Assembly: GCA_963807425.1 (NCBI GenBank)
Contig: CAWEBZ010000004.1
Coordinates: forward strand, 1-55,060
Length of the DNA: 55,060 nucleotides
Reading direction: 5' to 3'
From: VRUE01 sp963807425
GTDB taxonomy: Bacteria > Actinomycetota > Thermoleophilia > Solirubrobacterales > 70-9
The stretch's first letter is position 1; each line of letters opens with the position of its first letter. Both the position numbers and the translations under genes were made by a program. Below the pieces are notes generated by a model. The model made no database searches, was not told the origin of the DNA, and saw nothing but the letters and a program-made list of their open reading frames with translations. Positions 52,726-55,060 of this stretch are shown here, piece after piece.

Positions 52726-53433
52726 ATGAGCCATGCAAAGAATGGGCTCAGAGCGCTGAGTTTGTCTTTCCTGGCGGTGCTTGGGTTGACGGCGTTTGCT
52801 GCCGCGGGCGCCCAAGGGCAGTCAGCTGGAATCTGGTTAGATTTAGCAGGCGGAGTCGCAAAAGAGATTCACTTTGCGACATTCACGGGAGCGCAGGAGG
52901 GTAATGGCTCTCTCTTAGTCGCAAAACTGAATATGGCAATCGAATGCACAACAGCTGACGTTGAAGAAGGGAAACTTGAATTAGGCGGAGTTGGCCACCT
53001 CAAACTCAAATTTTTAAACTGCATTACCAAGACATCGGCCTTAGGATCTTTGACAGTCTGCAGAATCGGACAAGGTAAAACGATTACAGCTAACCTCCGC
53101 CTTTTAGCTAGATTAGCGAGTGCGGCGCACGGTAATGAACCGTTTGTATTAGCCGAGGCCTTAACAGGAACAAATTACTCCTTAGTCCAAATTGAAAATG
53201 AAACTGGCAAATTCTGCTCAGTTTCTGGAGACTATGTGATGAATGGCTCGGTCGCCTTCAAAGTGCTTGCGGGGCATCAGAATCCACAGTTACTGGTTCC
53301 GTATGCAAACCAGGCCTTATTAGGAGATTCGGGGTTAAATATCGGCGTGCATCCAGCGACCTTAGATGCTTCGCTAACAATGCAGCTGGCCAGCCTCGTA
53401 GCATTAGCAGGAGTCTCTTGGGGAGTCTGTTGA
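52726..53433 (+). CDS. secreted protein, tandem paralog 1, TTA-rich
   Basis: 235 residues from ATG 52726 behind GAGAGGAG. A signal peptide (LRALSLSFLAVLGLTAFAAA) ends near GAQGQS. The mature part has LLVAKLNMAIECTTADVEEG, LKFLNCITKTSALGSLTVC, IENETGKFCSVSGDYVMNG and ends in a cysteine, with six or so cysteines suggesting disulphides. I do not recognise a family. About 17 leucines use TTA, rare in the GC-rich neighbours, and the gene is clearly AT-richer. It is duplicated at 53857. It may be laterally acquired or under TTA-dependent control (inference). Confidence 0.78.
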   Translation: MSHAKNGLRALSLSFLAVLGLTAFAAAGAQGQSAGIWLDLAGGVAKEIHFATFTGAQEGNGSLLVAKLNMAIECTTADVEEGKLELGGVGHLKLKFLNCITKTSALGSLTVCRIGQGKTITANLRLLARLASAAHGNEPFVLAEALTGTNYSLVQIENETGKFCSVSGDYVMNGSVAFKVLAGHQNPQLLVPYANQALLGDSGLNIGVHPATLDASLTMQLASLVALAGVSWGVC

Positions 53434-53485
53434 GCCTCAACATCAGGAGCACCAGCCCCAAAGCAACACAGCACCTACCCAGGCC

Positions 53486-53516
53486 GACCCCGGATCGCCA
53501 CAAGCGGTCCCGGGTC
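53486..53516 (+). terminator. terminator-like hairpin, copy 1
   Basis: GACCCCGGATCGC pairs with GCGGTCCCGGGTC around CACAA, with one mismatch and one G-U. It lies about 50 nt after the first paralog, and a matching perfect form follows the second. No U-run follows, so its termination strength is uncertain. The rest of the 53434-53761 gap shows no gene. Confidence 0.55.
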
Positions 53517-53761
53517 AAATCGGTAGCAAGGGGACAAGCAGTAAGAAGCAAACGGCAGCACCCAGGGCAATATAGGGTACGAAATGCTCATTTGACCGAG
53601 CCGGGCTTTGGCTCAATCTGAGCAGTTGCGGTGTAGCGCCTTTTCATTTCCCTGGAACTGGCACAGGAATCAGCGAGGACGTCGGTGCAGCGTCGGCTTG
53701 CTCGCAGCGCCCTATCGGCTTGAGCACAAAAGCCGGAATAGAAAATCAAGCCAAATAGAAG

Positions 53762-53856
53762 TTGACCTCACCCCAAGCGGGGAGGATGCTCGCTGGTGCG
53801 TGCAGAGCCCGAACGGCTCAGCGCAAACCCGTAACTACCAGTGAGAGGAGTTGGAG
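53762..53856 (+). promoter_or_regulatory. promoter and structured leader, copy 2
   Basis: TTGACC at 53762-53767 and GATGCT at 53785-53790 have the same 17-nt spacing as copy 1. TGCGT (53797-53801) can pair with GCGCA (53821-53825); the C-to-T change relative to copy 1 leaves a G-U pair. The inner hairpin GAGCC/GGCTC (53805-53819) and the GTAACTACC...GAGAGGAG tail are conserved. Confidence 0.6.
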
Positions 53857-54564
53857 ATGGGCTATGCAAGGAAAGGGCTCAGAGGTCTGGGGCTGTGCTT
53901 CCTGGCTGTGCTTGGGTTGATGGCGCTTGCAGCGGGGGCCCAGGGGCAGTCACCTGGGAAGTTCTTAGATGCAGGCGGAGAGCTTGCCATTGGAACTACC
54001 TTCATCGGGGCGCAAGAGGGCAAAAGCTCTCTCTTAGTCGCAAAACTGAATATGGCAATCGAATGCACAACAGCCGACGTTGAAGAAGGGGTGGTTGCCC
54101 TAAAAGAAGGCGGAGGAGTCGGTGGAACCGCCCATGCCAGGCTCACATTCTTAGGCTGCATTGTCAGATCAGCCGCTTTAGTTACTTTGGGAGCCTGCAA
54201 AGTCGGCGCAAGCAAAGCGTTTGTGGCCAGAGTCAAGTTCTTAGCTAACTTATCTAGTCTGCACGGCAACGAACCGTTCATATTAGCCATGCCGTTATTT
54301 GGGGAATTCGCCCGAATCGAAATTGAAAACGAAACCGGCAAATTCTGCTCGCTTACTGGAGCCTATCTAGTGTCAGGCACACTTGCCCTCAAAGTCCTTG
54401 CTGGGCTTAACAAAACGCAATTAGTCATCCCGTATGCCAACCAGGCATTATTATTTGATGAATTCCGGCTCGGTACAAATCCAGCGGTGTTGGATGCTTC
54501 GGCAACGATTGAATTGACCGGTGTAGGTATAGAATTATTTAAAGCTGCCTTTGGAGTCTGCTAG
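53857..54564 (+). CDS. secreted protein, tandem paralog 2, TTA-rich
   Basis: 235 residues from ATG 53857, the same length as paralog 1. The signal peptide is LGLCFLAVLGLMALAAGAQG. Shared segments are LLVAKLNMAIECTTADVEEG (the DNA behind it is almost identical over about 48 nt), EIENETGKFCSLTGAYLVSG, ALKVLAG and PYANQALL. It ends in FGVC as paralog 1 ends in WGVC. About 12 leucines use TTA. The duplication includes the promoter, leader and 3' hairpin. Function unknown. Confidence 0.78.
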   Translation: MGYARKGLRGLGLCFLAVLGLMALAAGAQGQSPGKFLDAGGELAIGTTFIGAQEGKSSLLVAKLNMAIECTTADVEEGVVALKEGGGVGGTAHARLTFLGCIVRSAALVTLGACKVGASKAFVARVKFLANLSSLHGNEPFILAMPLFGEFARIEIENETGKFCSLTGAYLVSGTLALKVLAGLNKTQLVIPYANQALLFDEFRLGTNPAVLDASATIELTGVGIELFKAAFGVC

Positions 54565-54626
54565 CTCCTTCTACATTTAAACCACTTAGAAGCACAAGCA
54601 CCAAGCAACACAGCACCGACCCAACC

Positions 54627-54657
54627 GACCCGGGACCGCCTCAAGCGGTCCCGGGTC
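54627..54657 (+). terminator. terminator-like hairpin, copy 2
   Basis: GACCCGGGACCGC and GCGGTCCCGGGTC are perfect 13-bp arms around the loop CTCAA. It lies about 60 nt after the second paralog and before the convergent ligase-polymerase gene. No T-run follows. Confidence 0.65.
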
Positions 54658-54705
54658 AACTGGGTAGCAACTGGGAATCAAGCCGAACTCCTGCATCGAG
54701 TGCTG

Positions 54706-55060
54706 TCAGAGCTCGGGTAGCTCCTGTTTAAGTTCGAGCACGGGAGCGAAGAGGTCGCCATGTTGTTCGACTCGCTCGAGCACGTCGTTCGCCTCGAAGA
54801 CGAGGGTTGAGCCGTCGCCGCTGTCGGCAACGGTTTCGACCTCGTTCCATTCGACCGGGGTCGAGGCGGTGGGGCGCTCGCGGGCGCGGAGAGAGTAGAC
54901 GGAGATCGTCGTCTTGCGCTGGTGGTTCTGTGACCAGTCGACGAAGACCTTGCCTTTGCGCTCGGCCTTTTTCATTTTCGAGACGACTTGGTCGGGGGTT
55001 TGCTTCTCAAGTAGCTGGGCGATCGCCTTGGCGAACGGTTTGGTCGTCTCGTAGGTGGTC
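54706..55060 (-). CDS. ligD: LigD-type polymerase domain protein, 3' part (partial)
   Basis: The minus-strand frame is open from the window edge to a stop at 54706, giving at least 117 residues. It reads TTYETTKPFAKAIAQLLEKQ, then GKVFVDWSQNHQRKTTISVY, then SLRARERPTASTPVEWNEVE, all conserved near the end of the archaeo-eukaryotic primase-type polymerase domain of LigD. That domain adds nucleotides in non-homologous end joining with Ku. The part after it (EANDVLERVEQHGDLFAPVL) ends soon, so this is either a stand-alone polymerase protein or the polymerase-last arrangement of LigD. The 5' part lies beyond 55060. Confidence 0.85.
   Translation of the reverse strand, partial: TTYETTKPFAKAIAQLLEKQTPDQVVSKMKKAERKGKVFVDWSQNHQRKTTISVYSLRARERPTASTPVEWNEVETVADSGDGSTLVFEANDVLERVEQHGDLFAPVLELKQELPEL

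Overview
The window looks like chromosomal DNA of a high-GC actinobacterium, most likely a Thermoleophilia/Solirubrobacterales-type organism. This rests on strongly GC-biased codon use, frequent GTG/TTG starts, tight ATGA/GTGA/TGATG gene overlaps, a division and cell-wall (dcw) cluster without ftsA, a MurE with the DNPR motif of meso-diaminopimelate-adding enzymes, and several secreted protein types that I associate with Thermoleophilia. The taxonomic call is inference; no rRNA is present.

Layout. (1) 1-4.8 kb: small unrelated genes, including an ArsR-type regulator coupled to an AHSA1/SRPBCC protein, with a perfect 24-bp palindrome on the regulator's start codon. (2) 4.9-14.2 kb: a large secreted protein, a GMC oxidoreductase, an ammonium transporter with a PII protein lacking Tyr51, and a divergent NarL-type two-component pair. 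Four of these genes are broken by 14 single-base frame changes, all of the +1 type, which points to insertion-type sequence error or local decay. (3) 14.25-14.94 kb: a secreted repeat-rich protein. (4) 15.1-21.5 kb: the most interesting region. A cobalamin riboswitch precedes two exported DUF4430 (transcobalamin C-terminal-like) proteins, EcfT, a fused double EcfA ATPase, and an ECF S component fused to a six-repeat prenyltransferase-like alpha/alpha toroid. Together these resemble a vitamin B12 ECF importer that carries both structural halves of animal intrinsic factor/transcobalamin. A nitroreductase and GlpD follow closely. (5) 23.7-26.1 kb: a degenerate Rho-like protein with a 38-bp perfect palindrome in its coding region, plus small regulators. 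(6) 26.2-31.1 kb: an OmpR/histidine-kinase pair in an operon with CpaB, CpaF/TadA, TadB and TadC, with no pilin visible.

(7) 32.0-47.7 kb: the dcw cluster: mraZ, rsmH, ftsL, ftsI, murE, murF, mraY, murD, ftsW, murG, murC, murB, ftsQ, ftsZ. MraZ-box repeats lie upstream. Long inverted repeats interrupt the otherwise overlapping operon before murE and before murD. FtsQ is short and seems to lack POTRA, FtsL has a histone-H1-like tail, and ftsW overlaps murG by about 92 nt. (8) 48.2-52.6 kb: the glycine cleavage genes gcvT-gcvH-gcvPA-gcvPB, which lack gcvL/lpd here. (9) 52.6-54.7 kb: two tandem, AT-richer, TTA-rich secreted paralogs with nearly identical structured leaders and hairpin ends. (10) Right edge: the 3' part of a LigD-type polymerase-domain gene on the minus strand.

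All calls come from reading sequence and translations by eye; no database search was run. I saw no tRNA, rRNA, CRISPR array, transposase or prophage genes.
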